Positions 15,877 to 25,994 of a stretch of 64,000 nucleotides of DNA are shown here, in pieces. Position 1 is the first letter of the stretch; each line of letters opens with the position of its first letter. The DNA is from Staphylococcus ratti. GTDB lineage: Bacteria; Bacillota; Bacilli; Staphylococcales; Staphylococcaceae. The stretch is from contig NZ_CP086654.1 in NCBI RefSeq assembly GCF_020883535.1, positions 2,170,001 through 2,234,000 on the forward strand, written 5' to 3'. The translations under genes were made by a program, and so were the position numbers. A model generated the notes under the pieces. It was not told the DNA's origin. It searched no databases and saw nothing but the letters and a program-made list of their open reading frames with translations.

Positions 15877-17313
15877 TTATAACGTTTCATCTACCATTTT
15901 CTTTGTTTTTTCACGACTAAATCTTGAGAAAACAATCGTTAGTATACATGGCATTACCATCGAAATGAGTGTTCCGATAATGTAGACGCCCCAAAATTGT
16001 TGTTTGATAGAAAGAATTGCCGGAACACCGCCTACACCTACATTACCAATAACCCCTGAAGCTCCAATTAAAGCACCAACGCACATAGATGTTAAAATTG
16101 CGGCAATGAATGGATACTTGAGCGGCAAGTTCACACCAAACATCGCTGGTTCTGTAACCCCTAAGAAACCAGATACCCCTGAAGTTGCTGCTAAACTTCG
16201 TTCTTTTTCCATTTTTCGTTTTCTATAAATGAACCACGCGCCAAATGCAGCAGAACCTTGCGCAATGTTAGACATTGCTACAATCGGCCATAAGTATGTT
16301 CCACCAATATCACTACCGATTAATTGGAAATCGACCGCTAAAAACATATGATGTAGCCCTGTAATGACTAGCGGTGCATAAAGCAAACCATAGATGGCAC
16401 CACCAAGCCAACCCGCATTTTGGAATAAAAATGTTACTGCACCGGTAATACCTTTACCAATAATTAGTGCAACAGGTCCTATAATTAAAAACGCTAAAAA
16501 ACCAGTAACAAGTAATGCAATAGGGCCAACAACTAATAACTTCACAGAGTTATGGACTACCTTATTTAATGCCTTTTCAATTTTTGCAAGGACATATGCA
16601 GCAAGTAATACCGGTAAAACTTGTCCTTGGTAATTTAATTGTTCGATTTTTAATCCAAAAATTTCCCATGTGGGGATTTTTTCTACTTTACCAATGTCAT
16701 ATTGCGACATGAGTTGAGGATGCATAAGTACAAGCCCTAGTACCAAACCAAGGACAGGGTTCCCTCCAAATACGCGCATCGCACTCCAACCTACAAGCGC
16801 AGGTAAAAATATAAACGCTGTGGTTGCAATAACATTAATAATATTTGCAAAGTCCGCAATTTGCGGTACACGTTCCACAATAGATGGAGACTTATTTATT
16901 AGCGGCATCGTCAGTACATTGTTAATCCCTAAAAGCAAACCAGCCGTAACAATTGCCGGAAGAATTGGAATAAAAATGTCCCCTAATAACTTAATTAAAC
17001 GTTGCAATGGATTTCCTTTCTTCGCAGCCACCGCTTTCGCTTCACTTTTAGATGCTTCGGTTGTACCTGTTTCGTTGATCAAAATGTTATAAACTTCATC
17101 AACCGTTCCTGGTCCAATTACAATTTGATATTGATTATCTGCTTTAAACTGCCCTTTTACGAGTGGATTAGCAGCCAATTTGTCTTTGTTTACTTTACTA
17201 TCATCTTCTAATACTAAACGCAAACGCGTCACACAATGTGTGGCAGTTTGTAAATTTGCTTCCCCACCAATTGCATCAACAATCGCTTGAACATCTGAGC
17301 GCTTCACAGCCAT
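15877..17313 (-). CDS. treP: Trehalose-specific PTS transporter, EIIBC
   Basis: A 478-residue membrane permease that imports and phosphorylates trehalose. The N-terminal EIIB domain carries the phosphorylated C27 in ATHCVTRLR. From about residue 105 the EIIC domain has around ten hydrophobic segments, including the GITGLHHMF-like motif ITGLHHMF and a SGFLGVTEPAMFGVNLP segment. No EIIA domain is present, so it must borrow one, probably the glucose-type EIIA, as known for Bacillus TreP. First gene of the operon, directly after the operator. Confidence 0.94.
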   Translation of the reverse strand: MAVKRSDVQAIVDAIGGEANLQTATHCVTRLRLVLEDDSKVNKDKLAANPLVKGQFKADNQYQIVIGPGTVDEVYNILINETGTTEASKSEAKAVAAKKGNPLQRLIKLLGDIFIPILPAIVTAGLLLGINNVLTMPLINKSPSIVERVPQIADFANIINVIATTAFIFLPALVGWSAMRVFGGNPVLGLVLGLVLMHPQLMSQYDIGKVEKIPTWEIFGLKIEQLNYQGQVLPVLLAAYVLAKIEKALNKVVHNSVKLLVVGPIALLVTGFLAFLIIGPVALIIGKGITGAVTFLFQNAGWLGGAIYGLLYAPLVITGLHHMFLAVDFQLIGSDIGGTYLWPIVAMSNIAQGSAAFGAWFIYRKRKMEKERSLAATSGVSGFLGVTEPAMFGVNLPLKYPFIAAILTSMCVGALIGASGVIGNVGVGGVPAILSIKQQFWGVYIIGTLISMVMPCILTIVFSRFSREKTKKMVDETL

Positions 17314-17338
17314 CCCTTATCACTCCTTAAATTTCAGA

Positions 17339-17372
17339 CTTGTCTATACAAATTGTAAGTTGTATAGACAAG
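17339..17372 (-). promoter_or_regulatory. TreR operator in the treP promoter
   Basis: A perfect inverted repeat with 13-base arms, CTTGTCTATACAA and TTGTATAGACAAG, eight bases apart, about 25 bases before the treP start. Each arm resembles the Bacillus TreR half operator TTGTATATACAA. It overlaps the spacer of a likely minus-strand promoter (TTTACA, then TACAAT 18 bases on), so repressor binding would block RNA polymerase. Confidence 0.85.
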
Positions 17373-17375
17373 TTT

Positions 17376-17389
17376 TGTAAAGGCTTTCA
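17376..17389 (-). promoter_or_regulatory. Candidate CcpA cre site overlapping the treP -35
   Basis: On the minus strand TGAAAGCCTTTACA, which fits the cre consensus TGWAANCGNTNWCA except for the G of the central CG. It covers the -35 region of treP, so catabolite repression is plausible. One mismatch lies in the most conserved base, so confidence is moderate. Confidence 0.5.
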
Positions 17390-17426
17390 TATATAGTTGG
17401 CTAAATGTTCATTTTTTGCAAATAAA

Positions 17427-17475
17427 ACGGAGTGAGTATAGCTCGCAATGTTCATGCCACCTATGCTTACTCCGT
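17427..17475. other. Stem-loop of unknown role between tre operon and tRNA-Ser
   Basis: Arms ACGGAGTGAGTATAG and CTATGCTTACTCCGT pair at 13 of 15 positions around a 19-base loop. There is no T run on either side, so it is not a clear terminator. The remaining sequence from 17476 to 17667 shows no gene that I can recognise. Confidence 0.4.
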
Positions 17476-17667
17476 AAACTATGTACAGTATTTTATTGTT
17501 GTCGGTAGGACATGTCTTCTTTATTTTTTGTTTAATCACTTACAATTATAGAGCTATTTAAACCACTTTTACATTCAAAACAAAACTAACGTTCAGTGCC
17601 TGATATTACGAGCCTTAACGTACAGAATCGTAAGCACTCCAATGCATTACATCATTTTCGAACACGT

Positions 17668-17712
17668 AAAAAAGCCAAATGTTCAACTTCAGTTAAACAT
17701 TTGGCTTTTATA
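17668..17712 (-). terminator. Terminator after tRNA-Ser
   Basis: A 12-base stem (AAGCCAAATGTT against AACATTTGGCTT) with A and T runs on both sides, 28 bases past the tRNA 3' end. It ends gltBD/tRNA-Ser transcription and could work in both directions. Confidence 0.85.
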
Positions 17713-17739
17713 TCTATTAGTCTTGGATTTTACTTATAA

Positions 17740-17832
17740 TGGCGGAGGAAGAGGGATTCGAACCCCCGCGAGCCGTTAAGCCCCTGTCGGTTTTCAAGAC
17801 CGATCCCTTCAGCCAGACTTGGGTATTCCTCC
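17740..17832 (-). tRNA. tRNA-Ser (anticodon TGA)
   Basis: The reverse complement starts GGAGGAATACCC, pairs GGAGGAA with TTCCTCC, has a long variable arm, the anticodon loop CTTGAAA (anticodon TGA), the T loop GGTTCGAATCC, and an encoded CCA end. It is 93 bases, as normal for a class II tRNA. It lies 66 bases after gltD and might be processed from a read-through transcript. Confidence 0.97.
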
Positions 17833-17898
17833 GTGTGACGAGCACATAAAATATAATATTATAGCCCGCACACAATGTCAACATAAATTTTACAAAAA

Positions 17899-19356
17899 TC
17901 AAACAAAACTTTTACGCGTTAAATGACTATGGACAGAATGAGCAACTTCACGCCCTTCTTTAATTGCCCAAACAACTAAACTTTGCCCTCTTCGCGCATC
18001 TCCAGCCGCAAAATATTTAGATTGACTCGTCTTATAATCAGACGTATTCGCCACGATTTTTTGGTACTTCACTTTAACCCCTAATGCCTGTGTTACTTGA
18101 GACGCGACTCCTTCAAAACCAATCGCCAATAACACAAAATCCGCTGGAATTAAAATTTCTCGGTCATCACCTAACAACGAACCGTCTGCTTGATCACGTT
18201 GAACTTGCGCATAAATACCACGCACATGAAACATTTCGTCAATGTCAAAACGCATCGTTTGAATGCCATACGCTCTCGGTTCTACACCAAATCGCGCCTC
18301 ATATTCTTGGTGCGCATAATCTTTTTTCAAGACTGGCTCAGGAAACGGCCAACTGTAATTCATTTCAAACCGTTCTGGCTTTCTTGCTTTTCGATTGAAT
18401 TGCACCACAGATTTGCAACCGTCACGCAATGCCGTAGCAACACAGTCTGCTCCAGTATCACCATCACCAATCACTACTACATTTTTCCCTTTAGCTGAAA
18501 TTGTCTGTTTTGACGTTTCACCCATAAGTAATTGCGTTTGTTCTGTTAAATAATCCATCGCAAAATAAATGCCTTGGCCCATACGTCCTTCAAGCGGTAA
18601 ATCGCGTGGCTTCTCCGCACCTGTACAAATGACAATTGCATCATACGTCGCATCCAATTTGGCTTTGTCTATGTCCTTACCCACTTCAACATTACAATGG
18701 AAAGTTACACCGGCAGTCTCCATTAAACGCACACGTCGAAAAACGACATCTTTATCCAGCTTCATATTAGGGATACCGTACGTCAATAAACCTCCTGGTT
18801 GCATATTTTTTTCATAAACATCCACTTTATAGCCTAACGCATTGAGCTCTTCAGCTGCCGCAAGCCCAGCTGGACCACTGCCGATCACAGCTACTTTTTC
18901 TTCTAAACGCACTTCTGGCACACGCAGCTGAACCCAACCATGTTCAAAAGCTTCATCAATAATCGTACGCTCAATGCCTTTAATCGCGATAGCATCTCTA
19001 TTAATTTTCATGACACATGAAGCTTCACAAGGCGCCGGACAAATGTAACCAGTAAATTCAGGGAAGTTGTTCGTTTCTGACAACCGTTCATACGCTGTTT
19101 TAAAGTCTCCACGATAAACTAAATCATTCCACTCCGGAATATAGTTACCTAATGGACACCCTAGTGTTTCACGTTCGATTTGAACTCCTGTCTGACAAAA
19201 AGGTGTCCCACAGTCCATACAACGTGCGCCTTGTTGCTGCGCATCTTCATTTGAAAAACGAGATTGATATGCATCAAAATTCTTAATACGCTCTGTTAAA
19301 GACAACTCATTTAGCTTTTGTCTAGGATACTTCATAAACCCTTTAAATTCACCCAT
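17899..19356 (-). CDS. gltD: Glutamate synthase (NADPH), small subunit
   Basis: A 485-residue flavoprotein that passes electrons from NADPH to GltB. Near the N-terminus are the two cysteine clusters of the Fe-S domain (CMDCGTPFC and CPAPCEASCVM), then the FAD fold GSGPAGLAAAEEL and the NADPH fold GDGDTGADC. The start ATG has GGAGGT six bases upstream and lies 12 bases after the gltB stop. Part of the ammonia assimilation route with glutamine synthetase; probably regulated through the GltC box in front of gltB. Confidence 0.96.
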   Translation of the reverse strand: MGEFKGFMKYPRQKLNELSLTERIKNFDAYQSRFSNEDAQQQGARCMDCGTPFCQTGVQIERETLGCPLGNYIPEWNDLVYRGDFKTAYERLSETNNFPEFTGYICPAPCEASCVMKINRDAIAIKGIERTIIDEAFEHGWVQLRVPEVRLEEKVAVIGSGPAGLAAAEELNALGYKVDVYEKNMQPGGLLTYGIPNMKLDKDVVFRRVRLMETAGVTFHCNVEVGKDIDKAKLDATYDAIVICTGAEKPRDLPLEGRMGQGIYFAMDYLTEQTQLLMGETSKQTISAKGKNVVVIGDGDTGADCVATALRDGCKSVVQFNRKARKPERFEMNYSWPFPEPVLKKDYAHQEYEARFGVEPRAYGIQTMRFDIDEMFHVRGIYAQVQRDQADGSLLGDDREILIPADFVLLAIGFEGVASQVTQALGVKVKYQKIVANTSDYKTSQSKYFAAGDARRGQSLVVWAIKEGREVAHSVHSHLTRKSFV

Positions 19357-19368
19357 ATTTTGACCTCC

Positions 19369-22300
19369 TTAGTAAACCGTCATAGACTTATCTGTCCATA
19401 GAGCGTCATCTGTGTGGTCATTAAATGCGGAAAGCAATGCGTCTTTATGTTCTTGTTGACGTTCAAAATGATAAATTTTATGCATCATTTGTTTATAGTC
19501 TTTAGGAATTACTTTGACACATTGCGTTACATGTTTCTCAAAACCATCTAAAATGCGCTGCGCTTTTTGGCTTTGTGTATAGCGAACGTGTTTCATTAAC
19601 ATTTGCTTTAACATGTCACATTCTTTTGCATCTGTAACCTCATCAAAATCTAAAGTCTCTAAGAAGTGTGTCGTTTTAAATTCATCTACACATGTTGGAA
19701 AAATATAGCTTACACCACCACTCATACCTTGGCCAAAATTGTTACCCACATCACCTAAAATGACGACACGGCCACCTGTCATATACTCTAAACCGTGGTC
19801 ACCGATACCTTCAACGACGACATGCGCACCACTATTACGAATGCAGAAACGTTCTCCTGCACGTCCATTAATATAGGCTGTCCCGCTTGTCGCGCCGTAA
19901 AAACAAACGTTACCAACGATAATTTCATCTTCACGCGCTTCATTAGGCGCATTGACAATGACTTGTCCGCCTGACAATCCTTTTCCAACGTAATCATTAG
20001 CATCACCCGTATGATGTACCGTTAGCCCTCGAGGCATCCAAGCACCTAAACTTTGACCGGCGTGTCCTGTCGTATAAGCCATTATCGTATTCGGTGGCAA
20101 TCCTTCTAAGCCATAACGTTGTGTAATTTCGCTGCCTGTGATTACGCCTACATTACGCTGTTCATTGCAGATTTTGAACGTCCCTTTAAAAGGAGTCCCC
20201 GCTAAAATCGCTTGTTTTGCAGCGGGCCATAGCATTGTTAAGTCAAAACTATGGTCAAGGCCATGTTGCTGCTCAATCTGCTTCGTACGCTCACCTTCAT
20301 TTTGGTGCAATAATTTAGCGACATTTAACTCACGTGCTTTTGGGTGGTGACGCATTGCTTGAGAAGCTTCCAATAAATCGGTTCTCCCCACAAGTTCATC
20401 TACAGTGCGTAAACCAAGTGTCGCCAAAATTTCACGTAATTCTTCGGCCACAAAATGCATGTAGTTCACAACGTGGTCTGCTTTTCCTGTAAAAAGGGCA
20501 CGTAAATCTCCATTTTGTGTAGCAATACCCACCGGACAAGTATCTTTATGACAAACGCGCATCATGACACATCCTAAAACAACAAGCGGGGCCGTTGCAA
20601 AACCAAATTCTTCAGCGCCTAACATTGCCGCATAGGCGATATCTCGCCCAGTCAGTAATTTACCATCTGTTTCAAGACGCACGCGCGAACGTAAACCATT
20701 TAACATTAATGTTTGATGTGTCTCAGCTAAACCTAATTCCCATGGCAATCCAGCATGCTGAATACTCGTTTTAGGAGAAGCACCTGTACCGCCATCGTAG
20801 CCTGAAATTACGATTTTATCAGCGCACGCCTTCGCTACACCTGCTGCGATCGTTCCTACACCAGATTTAGAAACCAATTTGACGGTAATATCAGCTTGAC
20901 GATTCACATTTTTCAAATCGTGAATCAATTGCGCCAAGTCTTCTATCGAGTAAATATCGTGATGCGGTGGTGGTGAAATCAAACCGATTCCCGGTGTCGA
21001 TCCCCTTACTTCTGCAATCCAAGGATACACTTTTTTGCCAGGCAATTGTCCCCCTTCACCCGGTTTCGCACCTTGTGCCACTTTAATTTGAATCTCTTTC
21101 GCATGTTGTAAATAATAACTCGTCACACCGAAACGACCGGAAGCAACTTGTTTAATTGCACTTTTGTAGTCTGAACCTTCTTGGCTCAATTCATAGCGTT
21201 CTAGCGCTTCGCCACCTTCACCACTATTACTTTTTCCGCCAATGCGATTCATCGCTTCTGCAAGTGTTTGATGTGCTTCTTGAGAAATAGAGCCATAGCT
21301 CATTGCACCTGTTTTGAAACGTTTAACAATTTCTGTAACGGGCTCCACTTCGTTTAACGAAATACTTTGTCGTGTTTTGAACTCAAATAAATCACGCAAA
21401 TGACTCGTCGTATGATGATTCGCTATCTCCGAAAATTGTTTGAACTTTGCGTAATCATTGTCACGGCACGCGTGTTGTAATAATTGAATCGTCATCGGAT
21501 TAAACGTATGATACTGACCTTGTTGACGCCACTGAAATGTACTTCCTGGTTCTAGATGCGCTTTGTCAAATGACTGTCGACGCCGATTTTCAACATCAAT
21601 TGTATCGATTGAAATCCCAGATAGCTTTGAGGGCGTTCCAGGGAAATATGTGTCAATGACCTCATCACTTAGGCCTATTGCTTCAAAAATTTGTGCCCCA
21701 TGATAACTTTGGACAGTTGAAATGCCCATTTTAGCCATCACTTTAATCAAACCTTCAGAAAAAGTCGTATTCAGTCGCGCGACATTAGACGCCACTTCCC
21801 CTTGAATACGATCTTGTTCCGTTAACTTAGCGATGGTTTTTTGCGCAAGATATGGTACGACAGCATTCGCACCGTAACCTACTAAACACGCAAGATGATG
21901 AACCTCACGCATTTCCCCAGACATCGCTACAATACTCGTTTGCATACGTAAATCGTGACGTATAAGCAATTGATGAATGTGACTCACCGCAAGCAACATC
22001 GGCATGGCATACGCTGTTTCTTCTAAAACCGAACGATCTTCTAAAACAACAACTTCTACCCCTTGTTGTACAGCTTCGATAACAGCTTCCCCTAAGTTGT
22101 TTAGCGCCTCTTTTAAGCTTTGTTGATATTCCGTTGAAAAATAAGCTGTTGTTAATGCCTCAGAAGCAATGTACTGCAGTTGTTGTTCTGTCAAAACCGG
22201 ATGGTCAAGTTGGACACGCTTTAATGCATCTGGACCTGGCTTTAAGAGTTGGCCTTCGCCACCTAAATAAGTCAATTCACTAGTCACCACTTTTTCGCGA

Positions 22301-23868
22301 TAAGCGTCTATAGGTGGATTAGTCACTTGCGCAAAAAGTTGTTTGAAATAATTGAACAGCGATTCCGGTTGGTGATTTAAAACTGCAAGTGGCGCATCAT
22401 ACCCCATTGCACCAATTGGGTCTTTTCCACCTGTCATCAGTTCTGTTAAATATTTATCAATCTCTTCTTTAGTGTAGCCAAAGCGCTGTTGTTGACGAAA
22501 AGCATCGTCATCAGATAACGTAGACGGCTCATATGAAATCGATTCTAGGTCTAACTTTAGACGTTCATGTTCTAACCAATACTGATAAGGATAGTGATTC
22601 GCAATCGATTGTTTTAATGCTTCATTGCCAATGACTTTATTTTTATAAAAGTCCACAAGCAATAATTTTCCTGGATTCAACTGTCCTTTATACGCAACAT
22701 CCGCTTCATCTACATCCACTACACCTACTTCTGACGAGAAGATGATTTCATTATCTTGCGTAATGGTATAGCGCCCGGGTCGCAAGCCGTTACGATCTGT
22801 TAAAGCACCTAATTTATCCCCATCGCAAAATGAAATCATTGTTGGGCCATCCCACGGCTCCATTAGATAACTATAAAACTCATAAAATGCGCGTACATTG
22901 GCATCATTACTTTCGTTATACAACCACGGCTCAGGAATAAGTAACATTGCCGCTTGTTCCGGTGGCATTGCCAAACTTAAAAATTCTAGCGCGTTGTCTA
23001 CGATAGCTGAATCGCTTCCAGATTCATCTAAAATACCGTGTACTTTTGACGCTTCATGACCAAATACCGTTTCGATTAAACGACGTTGACGTGCACGCAT
23101 CCAATTGACATTGCCTTGAATTGTATTAATTTCTCCATTATGCATTAATAAACGATTCGGATGTGCACGCTCCCAACTCGGAAACGTATTTGTACTAAAG
23201 CGTGAATGTACAGAACCAAATTTAGAAACATAAGCTTCATGTTGAAGATCTAAATATACCTTTTTGATTTGATCGGAACGCAACCAACCTTTATAAACGA
23301 TCGTACGGCGAGATAAACTCGTAAAATAAAGATTGAGTTGTGCCTTCGTACTATACTGTTCAATTTGTTTACGCGCTAAATACAACGCACGGTCAAATTG
23401 CGAGGCGTTTTGATTCGCAATAAACATTTGTTGAATCTTTGGCATTGTTTCAACCACATGCGATGCCAAACACGTCACATCGACAGGTACATCACGAAAC
23501 CCAAGCAATACCAATCCTTCAGACTTAAAAATGTCTGCCATCACATGTGCATGTGCTGAATCAGAAATGTCTTGGTTAGTAAAATACATCCCCACCGCAT
23601 AAGCCCCTTCTTGCGGGAGGTCGAACGGCACGTGCGACTCAAAATACGTATACGGGATTTCCGTCATAATACCAGCACCGTCACCAGTTATACCATCTGC
23701 ACCAATCCCACCTCGATGATCAAGTCTGCGTAACATCTCTAATGATTTTTCGACAATACGATGTGAGCGTTTATTATCCATATTGGCATAAAAACCGATA
23801 CCACACGCATCGTGTTCGTCACGTGAGTCATAGAGTCCTTTTTGAAAAATCGACGAATTGTTAGACAT
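19369..23868 (-). CDS. gltB: Glutamate synthase, large subunit
   Basis: A 1,499-residue enzyme that makes two glutamates from glutamine and 2-oxoglutarate. Cysteine 22 in DEHDACGIGF is the predicted N-terminal nucleophile left after removal of a short propeptide. The class II amidotransferase domain is followed by a central domain, an FMN-binding barrel (KPGEGGQLPG, GGTGASP) and a 3Fe-4S cysteine set (CVMMRVCHKDTCPVG), then the beta-helix GXGXG domain. The ORF extends to 23895, but the ATG at 23868 has GGAGGT at good spacing and gives the usual length. Confidence 0.97.
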   Translation of the reverse strand: MSNNSSIFQKGLYDSRDEHDACGIGFYANMDNKRSHRIVEKSLEMLRRLDHRGGIGADGITGDGAGIMTEIPYTYFESHVPFDLPQEGAYAVGMYFTNQDISDSAHAHVMADIFKSEGLVLLGFRDVPVDVTCLASHVVETMPKIQQMFIANQNASQFDRALYLARKQIEQYSTKAQLNLYFTSLSRRTIVYKGWLRSDQIKKVYLDLQHEAYVSKFGSVHSRFSTNTFPSWERAHPNRLLMHNGEINTIQGNVNWMRARQRRLIETVFGHEASKVHGILDESGSDSAIVDNALEFLSLAMPPEQAAMLLIPEPWLYNESNDANVRAFYEFYSYLMEPWDGPTMISFCDGDKLGALTDRNGLRPGRYTITQDNEIIFSSEVGVVDVDEADVAYKGQLNPGKLLLVDFYKNKVIGNEALKQSIANHYPYQYWLEHERLKLDLESISYEPSTLSDDDAFRQQQRFGYTKEEIDKYLTELMTGGKDPIGAMGYDAPLAVLNHQPESLFNYFKQLFAQVTNPPIDAYREKVVTSELTYLGGEGQLLKPGPDALKRVQLDHPVLTEQQLQYIASEALTTAYFSTEYQQSLKEALNNLGEAVIEAVQQGVEVVVLEDRSVLEETAYAMPMLLAVSHIHQLLIRHDLRMQTSIVAMSGEMREVHHLACLVGYGANAVVPYLAQKTIAKLTEQDRIQGEVASNVARLNTTFSEGLIKVMAKMGISTVQSYHGAQIFEAIGLSDEVIDTYFPGTPSKLSGISIDTIDVENRRRQSFDKAHLEPGSTFQWRQQGQYHTFNPMTIQLLQHACRDNDYAKFKQFSEIANHHTTSHLRDLFEFKTRQSISLNEVEPVTEIVKRFKTGAMSYGSISQEAHQTLAEAMNRIGGKSNSGEGGEALERYELSQEGSDYKSAIKQVASGRFGVTSYYLQHAKEIQIKVAQGAKPGEGGQLPGKKVYPWIAEVRGSTPGIGLISPPPHHDIYSIEDLAQLIHDLKNVNRQADITVKLVSKSGVGTIAAGVAKACADKIVISGYDGGTGASPKTSIQHAGLPWELGLAETHQTLMLNGLRSRVRLETDGKLLTGRDIAYAAMLGAEEFGFATAPLVVLGCVMMRVCHKDTCPVGIATQNGDLRALFTGKADHVVNYMHFVAEELREILATLGLRTVDELVGRTDLLEASQAMRHHPKARELNVAKLLHQNEGERTKQIEQQHGLDHSFDLTMLWPAAKQAILAGTPFKGTFKICNEQRNVGVITGSEITQRYGLEGLPPNTIMAYTTGHAGQSLGAWMPRGLTVHHTGDANDYVGKGLSGGQVIVNAPNEAREDEIIVGNVCFYGATSGTAYINGRAGERFCIRNSGAHVVVEGIGDHGLEYMTGGRVVILGDVGNNFGQGMSGGVSYIFPTCVDEFKTTHFLETLDFDEVTDAKECDMLKQMLMKHVRYTQSQKAQRILDGFEKHVTQCVKVIPKDYKQMMHKIYHFERQQEHKDALLSAFNDHTDDALWTDKSMTVY

Positions 23869-23933
23869 TTCTGACACCTCCTTCCAGTAATACATTCAAC
23901 TATATAGAAGGTCATTTATCACATCAATATATA

Positions 23934-23963
23934 ATTGAGATGAAAATCATCTCAATTTGAGAT
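23934..23963. promoter_or_regulatory. GltC-type operator between gltC and gltB
   Basis: Two overlapping dyads. ATCTCAATTTGAGAT (23949-23963) fits the Bacillus subtilis GltC box pattern ATCTC-N5-GAGAT. A perfect repeat with arms ATTGAGATGA and TCATCTCAAT (23934-23956) overlaps it. Both are in the 121-base divergent region, next to AT-rich -10-like elements for gltB (TATATT on the minus strand) and gltC (TAATAT). Confidence 0.85.
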
Positions 23964-23989
23964 AATATAAAACAAATGAGGTGAGTCTA

Positions 23990-24868
23990 TTGGAATTAAA
24001 ACAACTCAAATATTTTATAGAAGTGGCCAAACGTGAACACATTTCAGAAGCAGCTCTAGAATTGAATGTCGCGCAATCGGCCATTAGTCGACATATTAGC
24101 AATCTAGAAAATGAATTAGGCACTGCGCTATTTCACCGAAAAGGACGCAATGTGTGTTTAACTACAGAAGGAAAACATCTCCTTCAAACCGCACTACCCA
24201 TTTTAGAGCAAGTCGAACAAACTTTAGCCTTTTTTCAAACGCACCAAGAAATACGTTCCAGTACCATTACCATCGGCTATGTCGATGGAGCGATAGGTCA
24301 AATTTTGCCTCAAGTTTTAGACAAAATCGAATCCGAACTTGAAATTTCACTTGTTCCAACATTACTTGCGCCAAACGCAATAAAACAAGCACTAGATACT
24401 AATGAAATTGATATTGCTATCACAAATGCCAATATCAATGATACGCTTTACACTATACAACCTTTATTTGAAGAAACTTATGTTTTGTGTGGACCGTCAC
24501 ACCATCCATTAATGACTGTTCCAAATCCTCCATTATCACATATCTTAAAACATCAATTATATATTCACGAGCCTGTAGTAGAAGACTTTAAAATACGCAT
24601 TGAAACACAAGCACACTTACCGGTCTATCGTTGCAATTCTACGCCATTTGCACGTTTTATTTTGCAACATGAAAAAGGCTTTGTAATTGCACCATCTTAT
24701 ATAAATCTATATAGTCATACACATCAATGGACAAAAATATCTTTGTCCCATCTTGATTTGAAAAAAACCGTTTCGCTCGTTTATCGCAAAGAAAATGATA
24801 AACCCGCACAACATGACATTATTGCGATGTTAACTTCACATTTGCAACAACATTCAACTTATCATTAA
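23990..24868 (+). CDS. gltC: LysR-family activator of glutamate synthase, GltC
   Basis: A 292-residue transcription factor. Residues 1-60 form the LysR helix-turn-helix (MELKQLKYFIEVAKREHISE, then AQSAISRHISNLENELG). The rest is a periplasmic-binding-like effector domain. The TTG at 23990 gives the family start MELKQL and has GAGGTG six bases upstream; the in-frame GTG at 23981 lies inside that ribosome site. It is transcribed away from gltB, the usual LysR layout, and in Bacillus controls gltAB according to 2-oxoglutarate and glutamate. Confidence 0.93.
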   Translation: MELKQLKYFIEVAKREHISEAALELNVAQSAISRHISNLENELGTALFHRKGRNVCLTTEGKHLLQTALPILEQVEQTLAFFQTHQEIRSSTITIGYVDGAIGQILPQVLDKIESELEISLVPTLLAPNAIKQALDTNEIDIAITNANINDTLYTIQPLFEETYVLCGPSHHPLMTVPNPPLSHILKHQLYIHEPVVEDFKIRIETQAHLPVYRCNSTPFARFILQHEKGFVIAPSYINLYSHTHQWTKISLSHLDLKKTVSLVYRKENDKPAQHDIIAMLTSHLQQHSTYH

Positions 24869-24881
24869 AAGGAGATACAAT

Positions 24882-25994
24882 ATGAAACGTTTTAATAAAA
24901 ATCGTTCCTTTGGTTTGGTGCTCTTAGTCAGCATTATTTTAGCCATTGCTACGATTACCTTTACTTTTTTTAATGCACGTTTTTATGCGTCTCCCATTGG
25001 AAAAGTAATAGAAGTTTCAAAACATCACCCAAAAACTTCTATCGATGAACATCATAATAAAGATATTAAAATAACAGATGAACTGAAAGTCCAATTACTC
25101 AATACGAAAGATGCTGGTAAAACGCTTACGGTTCATCATCTGTATAACCAATCTAAAACAGAAGAACAAGCTTACAAACCCGGCGATCAAGTCTTACTAC
25201 ATATCGGCAAGCATGCACAAGATCATTTTATTCAAGAGAAAAAGCGCGATACATTAATTGCTATCGTGCTGAGTGTCTTTTTTATTGCCTTGCTTATTAT
25301 TGGACAACGTGTAGGCATACAATCGATTTTATCGCTCATTTTAAATACGGTAGCCATTTTAGTCGCCATCGGCATATACAATACACATACACAGTTAAAC
25401 TTATTTAGTGTGATGAGCATCGCCGTATTGATTGCTACTTCGATTACCCTTTGGCTCGTCATCGGTTGGAACAAACGCACACTTGTTACGATTGCAAGTA
25501 CACTTATAGGCACTTGGCTATGCGTCGGCATTGCTTGGGCAGTCATTATGCTCACACACGCTCAAGGCATCAAATACGAAACGATGAGCTTTTTAACATT
25601 ACCACCGCACACCATTTTCTTAGCCTCTGTTATGGTGGGCACACTCGGTGCCGTAATGGATGTAGCCATTACTATCTCAAGTGGTATGCACGAAATCATT
25701 CAACGGTCACCCCATATTTCACGCACACGTTGGATGATTGCAGGACGTAATATTGGACGTGACATCATGGGAACGATGACAAATATTCTGCTTTTTTCCT
25801 ATTTAGCAGGAGGCCTCCCAATGTTATTGCTCTATTTAAAAAATGCCAATACGCTAACTTATAGTATTTCGATGAATTGGTCTTTAGAAATTGCACGTGC
25901 CATTACTGGAGGCATTGGCATTGTTCTTACCATTCCTATCACAATTGCATTGATGCAACTTTGGCATCGTTGGCAAGGTGGTGAAATGCGATGA
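24882..25994 (+). CDS. YibE/F-family membrane protein (long form)
   Basis: A 370-residue integral membrane protein. One transmembrane segment at about residues 12-32 is followed by a soluble extracytoplasmic region to about 125, then seven or so hydrophobic helices. The segments GAVMDVAITISSGMHEI and GRNIGRDIMGTMTNILLF are the YibE/F family (PF07907) signature. The start ATG has AAGGAG seven bases upstream and lies 13 bases after gltC. It overlaps the next gene by four bases (ATGA), so the two are coupled. The function of the family is not established; a permease role is suspected. Confidence 0.8.
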   Translation: MKRFNKNRSFGLVLLVSIILAIATITFTFFNARFYASPIGKVIEVSKHHPKTSIDEHHNKDIKITDELKVQLLNTKDAGKTLTVHHLYNQSKTEEQAYKPGDQVLLHIGKHAQDHFIQEKKRDTLIAIVLSVFFIALLIIGQRVGIQSILSLILNTVAILVAIGIYNTHTQLNLFSVMSIAVLIATSITLWLVIGWNKRTLVTIASTLIGTWLCVGIAWAVIMLTHAQGIKYETMSFLTLPPHTIFLASVMVGTLGAVMDVAITISSGMHEIIQRSPHISRTRWMIAGRNIGRDIMGTMTNILLFSYLAGGLPMLLLYLKNANTLTYSISMNWSLEIARAITGGIGIVLTIPITIALMQLWHRWQGGEMR

